Origin: Brucella haematophila
GTDB lineage: Bacteria; Pseudomonadota; Alphaproteobacteria; Rhizobiales; Rhizobiaceae
Assembly: GCF_005938105.1 (NCBI RefSeq)
Contig: NZ_VCPE01000008.1
Location: 1-64,000, forward strand
Direction: 5' to 3'
DNA: 64,000 nucleotides
A program made the position numbers and the translations under genes. Under the pieces are notes generated by a model. It was not told the origin of the DNA. It did not search any database and saw only the letters and a list, made by a program, of their open reading frames with translations. Shown here piece by piece: positions 26,298 to 35,405 of this stretch; positions within the stretch are counted from its first letter, which is position 1; the number at the start of each line of letters is the position of its first letter.

Positions 26298-26941
26298 TCG
26301 ATCTGATCGATTTATCTAAATCCTATAAAACCAACGGGATAAGAAAGGTCATTTTCGACAGCATCAGTTTTTCTTTTCCGAAAGACAGGAATATTGCCAT
26401 TCTTGGCCCCAACGGGGTCGGAAAATCGACTTTGATCCGCTTGATTGCTGGGACCGAACTGCCAGACCGGGGGCGCGTTCTAAGGCATGGCCGTGTATCG
26501 TGGCCGCTCGGCTTTTCAAGCGGGTTCAATGGAGGAATGACCGGGCTGGAAAATATCCGTTTTGTCGCGCGGATATACGGGCAGGATACGGAGAAGATGA
26601 TCGACTATGTGGGCGATTTTTCCGAGCTCGGTGTGGCACTCCATCTTCCGGTCAAAACCTATTCCAGCGGGATGAAAGCACGTTTGGCCTTTGGCATGAG
26701 CCTTGCTATTGATTTCGACTGTTATCTGATCGATGAAATTATTGCCGTGGGGGATGAGCGCTTCAAAGCCAAATCCAAGACCGCACTTGACGCCAAAATC
26801 TCGCATGCGCGGGTGATCATGGTTTCGCATTCAATATCGCAGATCATGCAGTATTGCGATTGCGGTATTATCATCCGCGATGGTCGTATTGAGTATCACG
26901 ACGATATCGTCACACTTCGAACCAGTTTTAGTGAGGTGTGA
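26294..26941 (+). CDS. kpsT: Capsule ABC exporter, ATPase (KpsT)
   Basis: The 215-residue ABC ATPase starts at GTG 26294. Walker A is GPNGVGKST, the signature is YSSGMKARLAFGMSLA, Walker B is DCYLIDEI, and the switch His is in VSHSISQI. The short size and YSSGM signature are typical of polysaccharide exporters (KpsT/CtrD). It is the last gene of the capsule operon and is followed 9 bases later by a terminator. Confidence 0.93.
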   Translation: MIDLIDLSKSYKTNGIRKVIFDSISFSFPKDRNIAILGPNGVGKSTLIRLIAGTELPDRGRVLRHGRVSWPLGFSSGFNGGMTGLENIRFVARIYGQDTEKMIDYVGDFSELGVALHLPVKTYSSGMKARLAFGMSLAIDFDCYLIDEIIAVGDERFKAKSKTALDAKISHARVIMVSHSISQIMQYCDCGIIIRDGRIEYHDDIVTLRTSFSEV

Positions 26942-26950
26942 TCTGGAAAA

Positions 26951-26969
26951 TCGGACCTTTCCGGTCCGA
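26951..26969 (+). terminator. Terminator of the capsule operon
   Basis: TCGGACC and GGTCCGA pair perfectly around TTTCC, followed by CTTTTG. It begins 10 bases after the kpsT stop. Confidence 0.8.
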
Positions 26970-27022
26970 CTTTTGTCTCAACAAACGAGTGATCCACAAA
27001 GGCAGCGCGTATGCGCTACAGC

Positions 27023-27394
27023 TTAACTCGCCTTTTTTGTGATCAGGGTCAAAGCGCCGTTTTCTGAAAGACTGGCTGCAATGACATCTTGCTCGTTCAT
27101 ACCCTTCTGTTGAAGGGCCTCGCGTGCCTGCGGGAACGTCTTCACCGAAGTGCGTAATTTGGTGAGATCGTCAGCACTCCGCTTTTCGACAACGGCCTGA
27201 ACTTCTTTCTGGCTTTCGGCCGGGAGTTCCTTGATGTCAACGACAGCCACAGTTTGTATCGTCGGTGCCGTCGATGGTTGCTCGGTCGCAGGTGCCGTAT
27301 TTGCCGGCGGCTGCGGTGCCTGTTGCTGGGCCATTGCGGCAGGGGTCAGGGCGACGAGAGTTACGAATGCAAGCGATACAATTCTTGGCATCAT
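27023..27394 (-). CDS. Small secreted protein of unknown function
   Basis: The 123-residue product has a Sec signal peptide (MMPRIVSLAFVTLVALTPA then AMA, cleavage near residue 22), a Gln/Pro/Ala-rich mature N-terminus, then a soluble domain with VVDIKELPAESQKEVQAVVE and ending ENGALTLITKKAS. GGAAAGGAAAG precedes the ATG. It is divergent from enuR. I recognise no family; the periplasmic location is inferred from the signal peptide. Confidence 0.75.
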   Translation of the reverse strand: MMPRIVSLAFVTLVALTPAAMAQQQAPQPPANTAPATEQPSTAPTIQTVAVVDIKELPAESQKEVQAVVEKRSADDLTKLRTSVKTFPQAREALQQKGMNEQDVIAASLSENGALTLITKKAS

Positions 27395-27662
27395 CTTTCC
27401 TTTCCAGAGATTCTGCTAGAGGCGATTTGGGGCGACGTGGCCAGTGCACAGGTCCAATGTGACGGCAAAGAGTTGATTTCAGGGTTATTGCGAGGTCAAA
27501 GCATGTTCGGTCAAAGGCATCGGCTCGATCACACGACCACAAAAGCCTGATTTCACAATGTGTGGGTGAAGGGCCCTTGAACCGGATTTGGTCTGTATAT
27601 CATGACAAAAAACCACTATAACAGTTCAATCGGTATTTTGTCCTGATGGAGCCAGTGCGCGC
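27395..27662. promoter_or_regulatory. enuR promoter region with an inverted repeat
   Basis: The region between the secreted protein and enuR contains a widely spaced inverted repeat: ATCATGACAAAA (27599-27610) and TTTTGTCCTGAT (27636-27647), matching at 11 of 12 positions across a 25-bp spacer, ending 15 bases before the enuR ATG. The half-site ATCATGnCAA recurs at 36555 in the eut/doe promoter region. MocR-type regulators bind such split repeats, so this is a candidate EnuR autoregulatory site. Confidence 0.5.
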
Positions 27663-29057
27663 ATGTGGAAACCCGTATTGGAGCTGCGCAAAGGCGCAAC
27701 CAAGCACCGACTTCTGACGGAAAAAATCGTAGACGACATCGAGAACGGTATTTTGCAACCGGCAACGCAAATGCCAACCCATCGCGAGCTGGCGCACAAG
27801 CTTGGTCTTTCGGTTCAGACCGTCAGTATCAGCTACAAAGAGGCCGAACGACGCGGATATCTGCGCGGGGAAGTGGGGCGCGGGACATATGTCTGCAATC
27901 GCGTGACAGAGCGTGCGGATCGTTTCATGCTGGATCGTGACCCGAGCGGTACGTCTGACATGTCGATTATTCGGGCTGTCTATACAGAAGCGCATGAGCG
28001 GGCTTCAAAGCATCTATTCGAACAGTTGAGCCAATCGGAAAATGCCAGCTTCATGCGGCCCTGTCGCCCGATAGCCGGTCTGGATCGTCATCGCGCGGTT
28101 GCTCAGGAGTGGTTGCGCGGTCTATCCGTTGATGTCGATCCGGGCCGCATCGTCATTACAAATGGCGCGGCACATGGCCTGTTTCTCGCAGTCGCGACGA
28201 TTGTTCAGCCGGGTGAGGTTGTATTGACCGAGCGCTTGACCGATCATGGAATTATCGGGCTTGCAAACGTGCTGGGCTTTACTTTGCGCGGCCTGCCAAT
28301 CGATGAGCAGGGCGTCATTCCAGATGCTTTGGAGCTGGCCTGCAAAGCGGACGATGTACGCGCACTTGTTCTGATCCCAACACTGGGCAATCCCACAAGC
28401 CATCTCATGTCGGCGCAACGCCGAATGGCGATCGCCGAAATCGCAGCCAGATATGATGTCTGTGTTATCGAAGACGAAGTGTATAAACCGATCCTCGAAG
28501 AGCGGTTACCCTCAATGCCGGAATTGCTCCCCGAGCTCGGCTTTTTTGTAACCAGTTTTACAAAGACCGTCATGACGGGCCTCCGCACCGGCTATCTTGT
28601 TGTCCCTTCGCAATATTCCATCCGTGTCGCGTCCATCTTGCGCGTGACCAGCTGGAGCGGGGTTAACCTTCTGGGCGAAATGGCAAGCCGCTGGATCGAG
28701 GATGGCACCGTCAACGAGTTGCTAGAACTCCAACGCGGCGAATTGAGGACAAGACAGGCACAGGTCACCGATATTCTGGGGCCCCTGATAGCGGGGAGCA
28801 ACCCCTTGTCTCTGTGCGCCTGGCTCAAGATCCCGCGTCATTGGTCGGAAGACGGGCTGGTGAGGGCGCTGGCAAATAAGGGAGTTGCGGTGACGCCATC
28901 GGACCCGTTTGTTGCTGGCGCCGATCGTGGCCAAGGAGGCATCCGGATTTGCCTTGGCGGGCGGTTATCCCGCACGGCCTTGCGCAAGGCACTCGAGACG
29001 ATCCGGGAGACCTGCGCGCAGCTTCCTCCTGTCTATGACGTCGGCGCCATCGCCTGA
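27663..29057 (+). CDS. enuR: MocR/GntR-type regulator of ectoine catabolism
   Basis: The 464-residue product has a GntR winged helix at residues ~10-80 (MPTHRELAHKLGLSVQTVSI) fused to a fold-type-I aminotransferase domain. The PLP lysine is Lys301 in SFTKTVMTGLRTGYL, matching the position reported for EnuR (Lys302 in Ruegeria). EnuR is a repressor that senses ectoine breakdown products through PLP. It sits tail-to-tail with ehuA (2 bases apart) rather than at the head of the operon it should control. There is no terminator between, so antisense overlap of the two transcripts is likely. Confidence 0.88.
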   Translation: MWKPVLELRKGATKHRLLTEKIVDDIENGILQPATQMPTHRELAHKLGLSVQTVSISYKEAERRGYLRGEVGRGTYVCNRVTERADRFMLDRDPSGTSDMSIIRAVYTEAHERASKHLFEQLSQSENASFMRPCRPIAGLDRHRAVAQEWLRGLSVDVDPGRIVITNGAAHGLFLAVATIVQPGEVVLTERLTDHGIIGLANVLGFTLRGLPIDEQGVIPDALELACKADDVRALVLIPTLGNPTSHLMSAQRRMAIAEIAARYDVCVIEDEVYKPILEERLPSMPELLPELGFFVTSFTKTVMTGLRTGYLVVPSQYSIRVASILRVTSWSGVNLLGEMASRWIEDGTVNELLELQRGELRTRQAQVTDILGPLIAGSNPLSLCAWLKIPRHWSEDGLVRALANKGVAVTPSDPFVAGADRGQGGIRICLGGRLSRTALRKALETIRETCAQLPPVYDVGAIA

Positions 29058-29059
29058 CC

Positions 29060-29824
29060 TTATAGAACGGACTGGAGGAACTCTTTGGTTCGCTGTTCTT
29101 TCGGCGTATGAAATATCTGCTCCGGCGTGCCCTGTTCGCAGATGCGCCCTTTATCAAAAAAGCACACGCGATCAGAGACTTCGCGCGCAAAGCGCATCTC
29201 ATGGGTCACCAGAAGCATGGTAAGATCATGCTCCTGTGCGAGGCTGCGTATCACCGATAGTACCTCGCCGACCAACTGGGGATCGAGTGCCGATGTTGGT
29301 TCATCAAAAAGCAGAACGCGAGGACGCATTGCCAGAGATCGCGCGATGGCGACGCGCTGCTGCTGGCCACCTGATAGTTGCGATGGATAGTGATCCTTCT
29401 TGTCTGAAAGGCCAACAAGCGATAGCAGGTCCAGCGCGCGTGCTTCGGCTTCGGCCCGTTTGAGGCCGAGGACATGAACCGGCGCTTCTATGATGTTGCG
29501 CAATACGGACATGTGGGGAAAGAGATTGAAGCTTTGAAACACCATTCCAACATGCGATCTGATCTTGCGTAGATGCGCTTCACTGGCATGAAATGGTTCC
29601 TTGCCGCCCGCCTCATGATAGGGCATGCCCCCTAGTTCCAGTGTACCTTCCTGAAAGGGTTCCAGCGTCATGAGAATACGCAGTACGGTAGATTTACCGG
29701 AACCGGATGGGCCAATGAGCGTAACTTTCTCGCCAGTCGTGACCGAGAAATTGAACTGATCCAATACGGTCAGTGCTCCAAAGCGTTTGACGACGTTCTG
29801 AAAGCGAATGATTTCCTGGGTCAT
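29060..29824 (-). CDS. ehuA: Ectoine/hydroxyectoine ABC importer, ATPase
   Basis: The 254-residue polar-amino-acid type ABC ATPase has Walker [11 protein letters not shown]-loop [16 protein letters not shown], signature [16 protein letters not shown], Walker [13 protein letters not shown] and switch His in LLVTHEM. Its start overlaps the ehuD stop (ATGA), and it is the last gene of the minus-strand eutBCDE-ehuBCDA unit. The substrate assignment rests on the neighbouring eut genes. Confidence 0.9.
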   Translation of the reverse strand: MTQEIIRFQNVVKRFGALTVLDQFNFSVTTGEKVTLIGPSGSGKSTVLRILMTLEPFQEGTLELGGMPYHEAGGKEPFHASEAHLRKIRSHVGMVFQSFNLFPHMSVLRNIIEAPVHVLGLKRAEAEARALDLLSLVGLSDKKDHYPSQLSGGQQQRVAIARSLAMRPRVLLFDEPTSALDPQLVGEVLSVIRSLAQEHDLTMLLVTHEMRFAREVSDRVCFFDKGRICEQGTPEQIFHTPKEQRTKEFLQSVL

Positions 29825-30513
29825 TTGAGAGCGATCCCGTTCTTTGGAAGTGTGCGTTCAAGCAGACGGATGGCTGCCGAGCAGATGAGCGTCAGGATAA
29901 GGAAGATCAGGCCGACCATAGACAATGGCACGAGATATTCGAAGGTGCGGTCACCGATCAAATTGGCAAGATTGAGCATATCGACAATGCTGACCACCGA
30001 TAGAACCGGGGTTTCCTTGAGCATCGACACCAGATAATTGCCCATGGCTGGGACGATGCGCGGCACTGCTTGCGGAATGACAATATCGCGATACGTCCGC
30101 CATGGCGTTAGGTTGAGCGCGCGCGCTGCTTCCCATTGTCCACGAGGAATCGCCTCGATGCCGCCGCGATAAACTTCCGACGTGTAGGCCGAATACTGGA
30201 GACCAAGTGCCAGCGCTCCTGTCAAAAACGCGGGCAGGACGATGCCGTAGACCGGCAGCACATAATAGAGGAAGAAGAGTTGCACCAAGAGTGGGGTATC
30301 GCGCAAAAACTCCACAACAACGATGGTCGGCCAGGATACGATCTTGAGCTGGCTGCGACGCAGAAGTGCGAAGACAAGTCCAAGTACCAAAGCGATGGCA
30401 AAACCGGTCGCTGCGGCTTTCAGCGTTACAGTCAGGCCAATGGCGAGGATCGGCAGGATCGATATGGCGAAGGATAGGGTGGACGAGGTGTCCCAGGCAT
30501 ATCCATATATCAT
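29821..30513 (-). CDS. ehuD: Ectoine/hydroxyectoine ABC importer, permease
   Basis: The 230-residue His/Glu/Gln-type permease has the conserved ABC loop [20 protein letters not shown] followed by [15 protein letters not shown], and about five membrane segments. The ATG at 30513 overlaps the ehuC stop (ATGA) and is preferred over an upstream in-frame start at 30561. It pairs with EhuC to form the heterodimeric channel. Confidence 0.9.
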   Translation of the reverse strand: MIYGYAWDTSSTLSFAISILPILAIGLTVTLKAAATGFAIALVLGLVFALLRRSQLKIVSWPTIVVVEFLRDTPLLVQLFFLYYVLPVYGIVLPAFLTGALALGLQYSAYTSEVYRGGIEAIPRGQWEAARALNLTPWRTYRDIVIPQAVPRIVPAMGNYLVSMLKETPVLSVVSIVDMLNLANLIGDRTFEYLVPLSMVGLIFLILTLICSAAIRLLERTLPKNGIALK

Positions 30514-31169
30514 GCGAAACCTCCGGCCATTGTCTGGCGTCGGAGACGTCGCTCCAGCCATCTGATTGCGGTTGCAAGCACGAGAGCCATCGCGAAGTAA
30601 CCAAGCAGCGTCAGGGAATAAATGGTGACGCTATCCAGCGTCAGATTACGCAATCTCTGCGCCTGAAACGTCAAATCACTGATAGCGATCAGAGATGCAA
30701 GAGCAGTATCTTTGAGATTATGGATGGCGAGATTACCGAAGGCTGGCATCATCTCGACGATTGCCTGCGGCAGGACAATGTGAAATAGCGTGTGTCGCTT
30801 GCCAAAATTCAACGCTCGCGCAGCTTCATGTTGTGCTTCCGGCACTGCCTGCAGTGCGCCGCGCACGACTTCCGCACCATAAGCACCAATATTCAGACCT
30901 AACCCCATGATACCGGTCGTGATCGGGTCAAAGGAAATGCCGATAAGCGGCAAAGCATAGTAGAGCCAGAATAGCTGCACGAGAAGCGAGGTACCACGGA
31001 AGACCTCGATATAGATCACGGCAATCGTCGACAGTATCTTTCCGCCTGCAAAGCGGGCTATGCCAGCAGCAAATGCGAGTATCGTGCCAATCACCATCGA
31101 GCTGAGAGCCAGAATGATGGTGACTTGGGCACCTTTGAAAAGGGCGGGTAGATATTCCGTCCAATGCAT
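30510..31169 (-). CDS. ehuC: Ectoine/hydroxyectoine ABC importer, permease
   Basis: The 219-residue permease has the family loop EAARALNFGKRHTLFHIVLP and PQAIVEMMPAFGNLAIHNLK, plus an N-terminal segment typical of the HisQ/HisM group. GGGAG lies upstream of the ATG. It is separated from ehuB by a 71-bp gap with a hairpin, and overlaps ehuD downstream. Confidence 0.9.
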   Translation of the reverse strand: MHWTEYLPALFKGAQVTIILALSSMVIGTILAFAAGIARFAGGKILSTIAVIYIEVFRGTSLLVQLFWLYYALPLIGISFDPITTGIMGLGLNIGAYGAEVVRGALQAVPEAQHEAARALNFGKRHTLFHIVLPQAIVEMMPAFGNLAIHNLKDTALASLIAISDLTFQAQRLRNLTLDSVTIYSLTLLGYFAMALVLATAIRWLERRLRRQTMAGGFA

Positions 31170-31200
31170 AGGGTCGTCTCCCGGGCAGAGAAAAGACTAG

Positions 31201-31230
31201 ACCCGCCGACCCCTGTTGAGACCGGCGGGT
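31201..31230 (-). terminator. Intra-operon hairpin after ehuB
   Basis: ACCCGCCG and CGGCGGGT form an 8-bp GC-rich stem between the ehuB stop and the ehuC start. Such hairpins after binding-protein genes commonly protect the upstream mRNA or partly terminate, giving more binding protein than permease. Confidence 0.55.
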
Positions 31231-31240
31231 GCTGATAGGC

Positions 31241-32104
31241 TTACTTTGCGTTGCAGAGCGCCGCTGTGTCAGCCGAGCGAGCAGCTTCTACGCTTTCTTC
31301 GCTAAGCCCATATGTTGTCAGGATTTTCTTGTAATCATCGGTCTTTTTGAATTCGATAAGCTCTTTGTTAAAAGCCGCGTAGAAGTCCTTGTCTTCAGGG
31401 CGGAAACTAAAAGCGCCGAAGCTTCGAGCCGATTTGCCGTCAACGACAGGATCGGTGAACGGATGAGCCTGCTCCAGCTGCGGCGAGTTTTCGACAAGCT
31501 TTGCTACCGTCAACTCGGTCGCGGCATAGGCATCAGCCCGTCCGGTTTGCACCGTGGATGGTGCGTCGGCATTGCCCTGAATCATGACGATCTGGGATTC
31601 GTCGATCCCCATTCCATGTAGAAAGTCGATCTGATCTGCCCCCGATACAATCGCCACCTTCAGGGAAGGGTCCTTTTTGATATCGTCGTATGAGTGGATG
31701 TTTTTGGGATTACCCTTGGGTACCAGAAGACCCTCACCATAGCTGGAATTAGCTACCGTGAACTGCACTTGCTTACAGCGTTCTGGCAAGACATTCTGTT
31801 CAGCGGCAACAAATTCAAAACGCTTGGCTTTCAAGCCGGGGATGAGAGAGCCGAACGGCGTCACGGTCCAGTCGACTTCTTCGATGCCAAGCTTTTTAAA
31901 GATCGCTGCCGCGACATCGGGACCGATACCCTTGGCCGCGCCGCTTTCGTCCATATAGCCATAGGGCATCTCGTTGGCAGTTGCTCCACGAACAAAGCCA
32001 GCACTTTTAAGATCGTCGATCGAGACGGCTTGTGATGGCAATGTCAGAGCAACCGTGGCCACCGCTGAAAGCAGGGCGGAGATCGTATAGAGTTTCATGC
32101 GCAT
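31241..32104 (-). CDS. ehuB: Ectoine/hydroxyectoine-binding protein
   Basis: The 287-residue product has a Sec signal peptide (KLYTISALLSAVATVALTL, cleavage after SQA) and a family 3 solute-binding domain (GFVRGATANEMPYGYMDESG; GIGPDVAAAIFKKLGI; VAAEQNVLPERC). EhuB proteins trap ectoine with aromatic residues; I did not map them individually. The ATG at 32104 is chosen because GGAG lies 8 bases upstream; a GTG at 32113 falls inside that site. Confidence 0.88.
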   Translation of the reverse strand: MRMKLYTISALLSAVATVALTLPSQAVSIDDLKSAGFVRGATANEMPYGYMDESGAAKGIGPDVAAAIFKKLGIEEVDWTVTPFGSLIPGLKAKRFEFVAAEQNVLPERCKQVQFTVANSSYGEGLLVPKGNPKNIHSYDDIKKDPSLKVAIVSGADQIDFLHGMGIDESQIVMIQGNADAPSTVQTGRADAYAATELTVAKLVENSPQLEQAHPFTDPVVDGKSARSFGAFSFRPEDKDFYAAFNKELIEFKKTDDYKKILTTYGLSEESVEAARSADTAALCNAK

Positions 32105-32177
32105 CGTGTTCACTCCTCTTTGAGATTACCGGTTTTGTTTTGCACCGGCTTTTTGCTTTCGTGTCTCGTTTGGTACG

Positions 32178-33206
32178 CTAACCCGCGACGGGTTCCTCGC
32201 AGATCGTGGCGATAACCGAGAGGCAATCACCCATCTTGATGAGTCCTGGAAAGTGACGTGCAGCCAGAACACCGTCGAGTTTTGCGCGATATTCCTGCGG
32301 TGCGCCGCCTGTTCGCGTGATGCTATGCACCCGGGCAATGACATCGCCTTTGCGAACTTCGGAACCCAGATCAACAAGAGGCTCCAGAAGGCCATCTGTG
32401 TCTGCAAAGCCGAAACAATCCTGTGATGGCATATCAAGCCAGACAGTCGGCGAATGTTCTATCTCACCTTCCAGAATGCCGGAATGACGCAAAAGGTTGC
32501 GAATGCCGCGTTTGGCTATGGCAGCCGTTCGGGCGGATATGGTACCACCACCGGCGAGCTCGGTTGTTACAAAGAGCTTCCCGGCTTCTTCTGCAGTTGT
32601 GTCGTACATGCCTACAGCATCAATCTCGATCATGCGCATGGAATAGGGCGCGCAGAAGGCTTTGACAGCGGCGAAACAATGCTTCTCCTGCACTTTGTTC
32701 GGCAAAGCATGCGCAGCCGCATAGGGCAGGAAATCCAGCGTGCGACCTCCTGAATGAAAGTCCAGAACGATATCGGCTTCCGGCAACAGATAGCGTGTAA
32801 AGTAGTCGGCGATTTTCTCCGTCACAGTACCATCCGGACGACCCGGAAAGCTGCGATTGAGATTGCCCCTGTCGATAGGGGAGGTGCGTGTACCCGCTTG
32901 AAAGGCTGGAAAGTTCATCGCTGGCACGATGATAACGCGACCTTTGATCTGATCCGGCATCAGGTTTGCTGCGAGATCATATAGCGCAACGGGACCCTCA
33001 TATTCGTCGCCATGGTTAGCGCCAGTCAGCAACGCTGTCGGACCGTCGCCGTTGCGGATCACGCAGATGGGGATCATCACTGAGCCCCAGGCGGAATCGT
33101 CCCGCGACCAAGGCAGCCGCAAATGACCATGCTGGACCCCATCTCGGTTGAGATCGACACTCGGCGTGATTGGGGAAGGGCGGGAAGGTGGCGTTGTGTG
33201 CATCAT
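32178..33206 (-). CDS. eutE: N-alpha-acetyl-L-2,4-diaminobutyrate deacetylase
   Basis: The ~342-residue product is an AstE/AspA-type zinc deacylase (also called DoeB). Zinc ligands lie in GANHGDEYEGPVAL and the following VLDFHSGGRTLDF, and the C-terminal beta domain carries VRKGDVIARVHSITRTGG. It removes acetate from N-alpha-acetyl-diaminobutyrate made by EutD, giving L-2,4-diaminobutyrate. Two adjacent ATGs (33206, 33203) lie just after the eutD stop; longer starts would run into eutD. Confidence 0.9.
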   Translation of the reverse strand: MMHTTPPSRPSPITPSVDLNRDGVQHGHLRLPWSRDDSAWGSVMIPICVIRNGDGPTALLTGANHGDEYEGPVALYDLAANLMPDQIKGRVIIVPAMNFPAFQAGTRTSPIDRGNLNRSFPGRPDGTVTEKIADYFTRYLLPEADIVLDFHSGGRTLDFLPYAAAHALPNKVQEKHCFAAVKAFCAPYSMRMIEIDAVGMYDTTAEEAGKLFVTTELAGGGTISARTAAIAKRGIRNLLRHSGILEGEIEHSPTVWLDMPSQDCFGFADTDGLLEPLVDLGSEVRKGDVIARVHSITRTGGAPQEYRAKLDGVLAARHFPGLIKMGDCLSVIATICEEPVAG

Positions 33207-33213
33207 GATAGGC

Positions 33214-34392
33214 CTAGTCCTTGACCACCAGCTTGCGCGGTACATTTGAAAGGCATTCAACGCCGGTTTCGGTAATGACGATGCTTTCGGTGATCTCCAG
33301 CCCCATGGTTTCGAGCCAAAGCCCTGTCATGAAGTGGAAAGTCATGCCCGGCTTCAATTCAGTGCGGTCGCCGGATCTCAGGCTCATTGTGCGTTCGCCC
33401 CAGTCTGGTGGATAGGAAAGCCCAATCGAATAGCCAGTGCGATTGTCTTTCACGATGCCATATTTTTTCAGAACGCCGAAAAATCCGGCGGCAATATCTT
33501 CGCATGTATTGCCGGGACGGGCGGCTGCAAGACCCGCTTCCATCCCCTCCAATGTGGCCTTTTCGGCATCGAGAAATGCCTGTGTGGGCTTGCCGAGAAA
33601 GACCGTGCGAGACAGTGGACAATGATAGCGCTTATAGCAACCGGCTATCTCAAAGAACGTACCTTCACCGGACTTCATCGGTAAGTCGTTCCAAGTCAAA
33701 TGAGGGGCCGAAGCATCTGGGCCTGACGGCAAGAGCGGCACGATGGCTGGATAATCCCCGCCAAATTCCCCGACGCCACGCGTTCCCGCATCGTAGATTT
33801 CCGCCACAAGATCACATTTGCGCATGCCCGGCTCGATCGTGTCGACGATGCGTTTGTGCATGGCTTCGACAATGCGGCCCGCTTTGCGCATATAGTCAAT
33901 CTCTGTGGGGCTTTTGACTGCGCGTTGCCAGTTCACTAGCCCCTGCGCATCCTTGAAACGCGCATTCGGCAGATTTTTCTGCAAGGCATGATGGGCGGCG
34001 GCGGTATACCAGTAATTGTCGAACTCCACCGCGATGGTCTTATTGCCCCAGCCCTTGCCGTCAAAAATGGCCGCTAGCAAATCCATCGGATGCCGCTCCA
34101 GCGACTGCACATAGTGATCTGGATAGCCAATGATGTTGTCATGGCTGATCCAGGCCGTGCGCTTTGCACCGTTTCCATCCTGACCACGCCCATACCATAT
34201 CGGTTCTCCATCCATGGCAAGGACGACACATTGATGGACATAGAAAGACCAGCCATCATAGCCGGTTAGCCAGTGCATATTGGATGGATCCGTTACGATA
34301 ATGATATCGAAGCCGGCCTTCTCCATGGCGCGTCTGGTCTTGGCAATTCTGGCATCATACTCGGTGCGGGTGAAATTGAGTTCAACGCTCAT
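33214..34392 (-). CDS. eutD: Ectoine hydrolase
   Basis: The 392-residue M24 (pita-bread) family protein is DoeA/EutD. MHWLTGYDGWSFYVHQCVVL marks the N-terminal domain, and GEGTFFEIAGCYKRYHCPLS and SLRSGDRTELKPGMTFHF the catalytic domain. Ectoine hydrolase opens the ectoine ring to N-acetyl-diaminobutyrate. Like known DoeA proteins it lacks some M24 metal ligands, consistent with hydrolysis of a cyclic amidine rather than a peptide. The start overlaps the eutC stop (ATGA). Confidence 0.9.
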   Translation of the reverse strand: MSVELNFTRTEYDARIAKTRRAMEKAGFDIIIVTDPSNMHWLTGYDGWSFYVHQCVVLAMDGEPIWYGRGQDGNGAKRTAWISHDNIIGYPDHYVQSLERHPMDLLAAIFDGKGWGNKTIAVEFDNYWYTAAAHHALQKNLPNARFKDAQGLVNWQRAVKSPTEIDYMRKAGRIVEAMHKRIVDTIEPGMRKCDLVAEIYDAGTRGVGEFGGDYPAIVPLLPSGPDASAPHLTWNDLPMKSGEGTFFEIAGCYKRYHCPLSRTVFLGKPTQAFLDAEKATLEGMEAGLAAARPGNTCEDIAAGFFGVLKKYGIVKDNRTGYSIGLSYPPDWGERTMSLRSGDRTELKPGMTFHFMTGLWLETMGLEITESIVITETGVECLSNVPRKLVVKD

Positions 34393-35405
34393 TGATTGTC
34401 TCCAGCAGATTTGTTCGAGTCGATTTTGGTGCCAGCGTTGCGCTTGGTCGCCCGCTCAGTCGCAAGACGTGCAATGGCGGTGTCCTGAACGCCCGTCCCC
34501 GTCAGGTCGCAGAATGTGATGTCTTCAGAATTGCGATGGAAGCTGCCACTCTGCGATATGAATTCTCCTAGTTCAGGGAATGGGGCGTCAGCTTTGACAA
34601 TCCCGGCTTCAATCGCATGATGCAATTCACCCAGCCTGCGTGTTTGGCTCAAGCTATCCGCAACGTAGAGGACTGGACGGCGGAAGATCGCGGGATCTAT
34701 TTCATTCTTGTGTTCAGCATCAGAACCCATCGCAGTGAGATGCTGCCCTGGTTCCAGCCAGTCAGCGTCGAGAAGCGGCTTTTCAGATGGGGTGGTCGTG
34801 ACGATAATATCAACACCCGCACAGGCTTTTCGGGCATCCTGCATCGGAATGACAGGAATATTGAGTTTCTGTGCAAGAGTAGCTGCGACGCTTTTCGCTT
34901 TTGCGAAATCGCGCGCCCAGATGCGGGCTTCCTTGATCGGGCGCACCAGCGTCAGGGCTTCGAGCTGCAATTGGGCCTGTATGCCTGCGCCAAAGATTGC
35001 GGCCGTGCTCGCGTCCTCCCTCGCCAGATGTTTTGCAGCGACCGCGCCCGCCGCGGCTGTTCGCACATCCGTCAGATAGCCATTGTCGAGCAGTAATGCT
35101 TCGATCAGCCCGGTTTTCGCGGAAAACTGGATCATCAAGCCATTGGTTGAGGGCAAACCAATCGAAGGATTGTTAAAGAAGCCGGGGCTGATCTTGATCG
35201 CGAAACTGTCGAGGCCGGGAATATAAGCGGTCTTAACGTCGACTTCGCCCCGCTCGGCAGGAATGTCGAGCCGAAGGATCGGAGGCATACTGACTTTACC
35301 ACTTGCAAGTGCACGAAACGCACCCTCAACACAGGCAATACTCTCCAGATCGAGCGCTACGAATTGGCGGAGATCCCCTTCGCTCAGTATCCGCATCTCG
35401 GCCAT
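34389..35405 (-). CDS. eutC: EutC, cyclodeaminase-like protein of ectoine use
   Basis: The 338-residue product is of the ornithine cyclodeaminase/mu-crystallin family. The NAD-binding motif AAIFGAGIQAQLQLEAL and the substrate segment KISPGFFNNPSIGLP are clear, and VKTAYIPGLDSFAIKI includes the usual Lys. In ectoine clusters EutC is thought to act with EutB on 5-hydroxyectoine. The start overlaps the eutB stop by one base. Confidence 0.88.
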   Translation of the reverse strand: MAEMRILSEGDLRQFVALDLESIACVEGAFRALASGKVSMPPILRLDIPAERGEVDVKTAYIPGLDSFAIKISPGFFNNPSIGLPSTNGLMIQFSAKTGLIEALLLDNGYLTDVRTAAAGAVAAKHLAREDASTAAIFGAGIQAQLQLEALTLVRPIKEARIWARDFAKAKSVAATLAQKLNIPVIPMQDARKACAGVDIIVTTTPSEKPLLDADWLEPGQHLTAMGSDAEHKNEIDPAIFRRPVLYVADSLSQTRRLGELHHAIEAGIVKADAPFPELGEFISQSGSFHRNSEDITFCDLTGTGVQDTAIARLATERATKRNAGTKIDSNKSAGDNQ

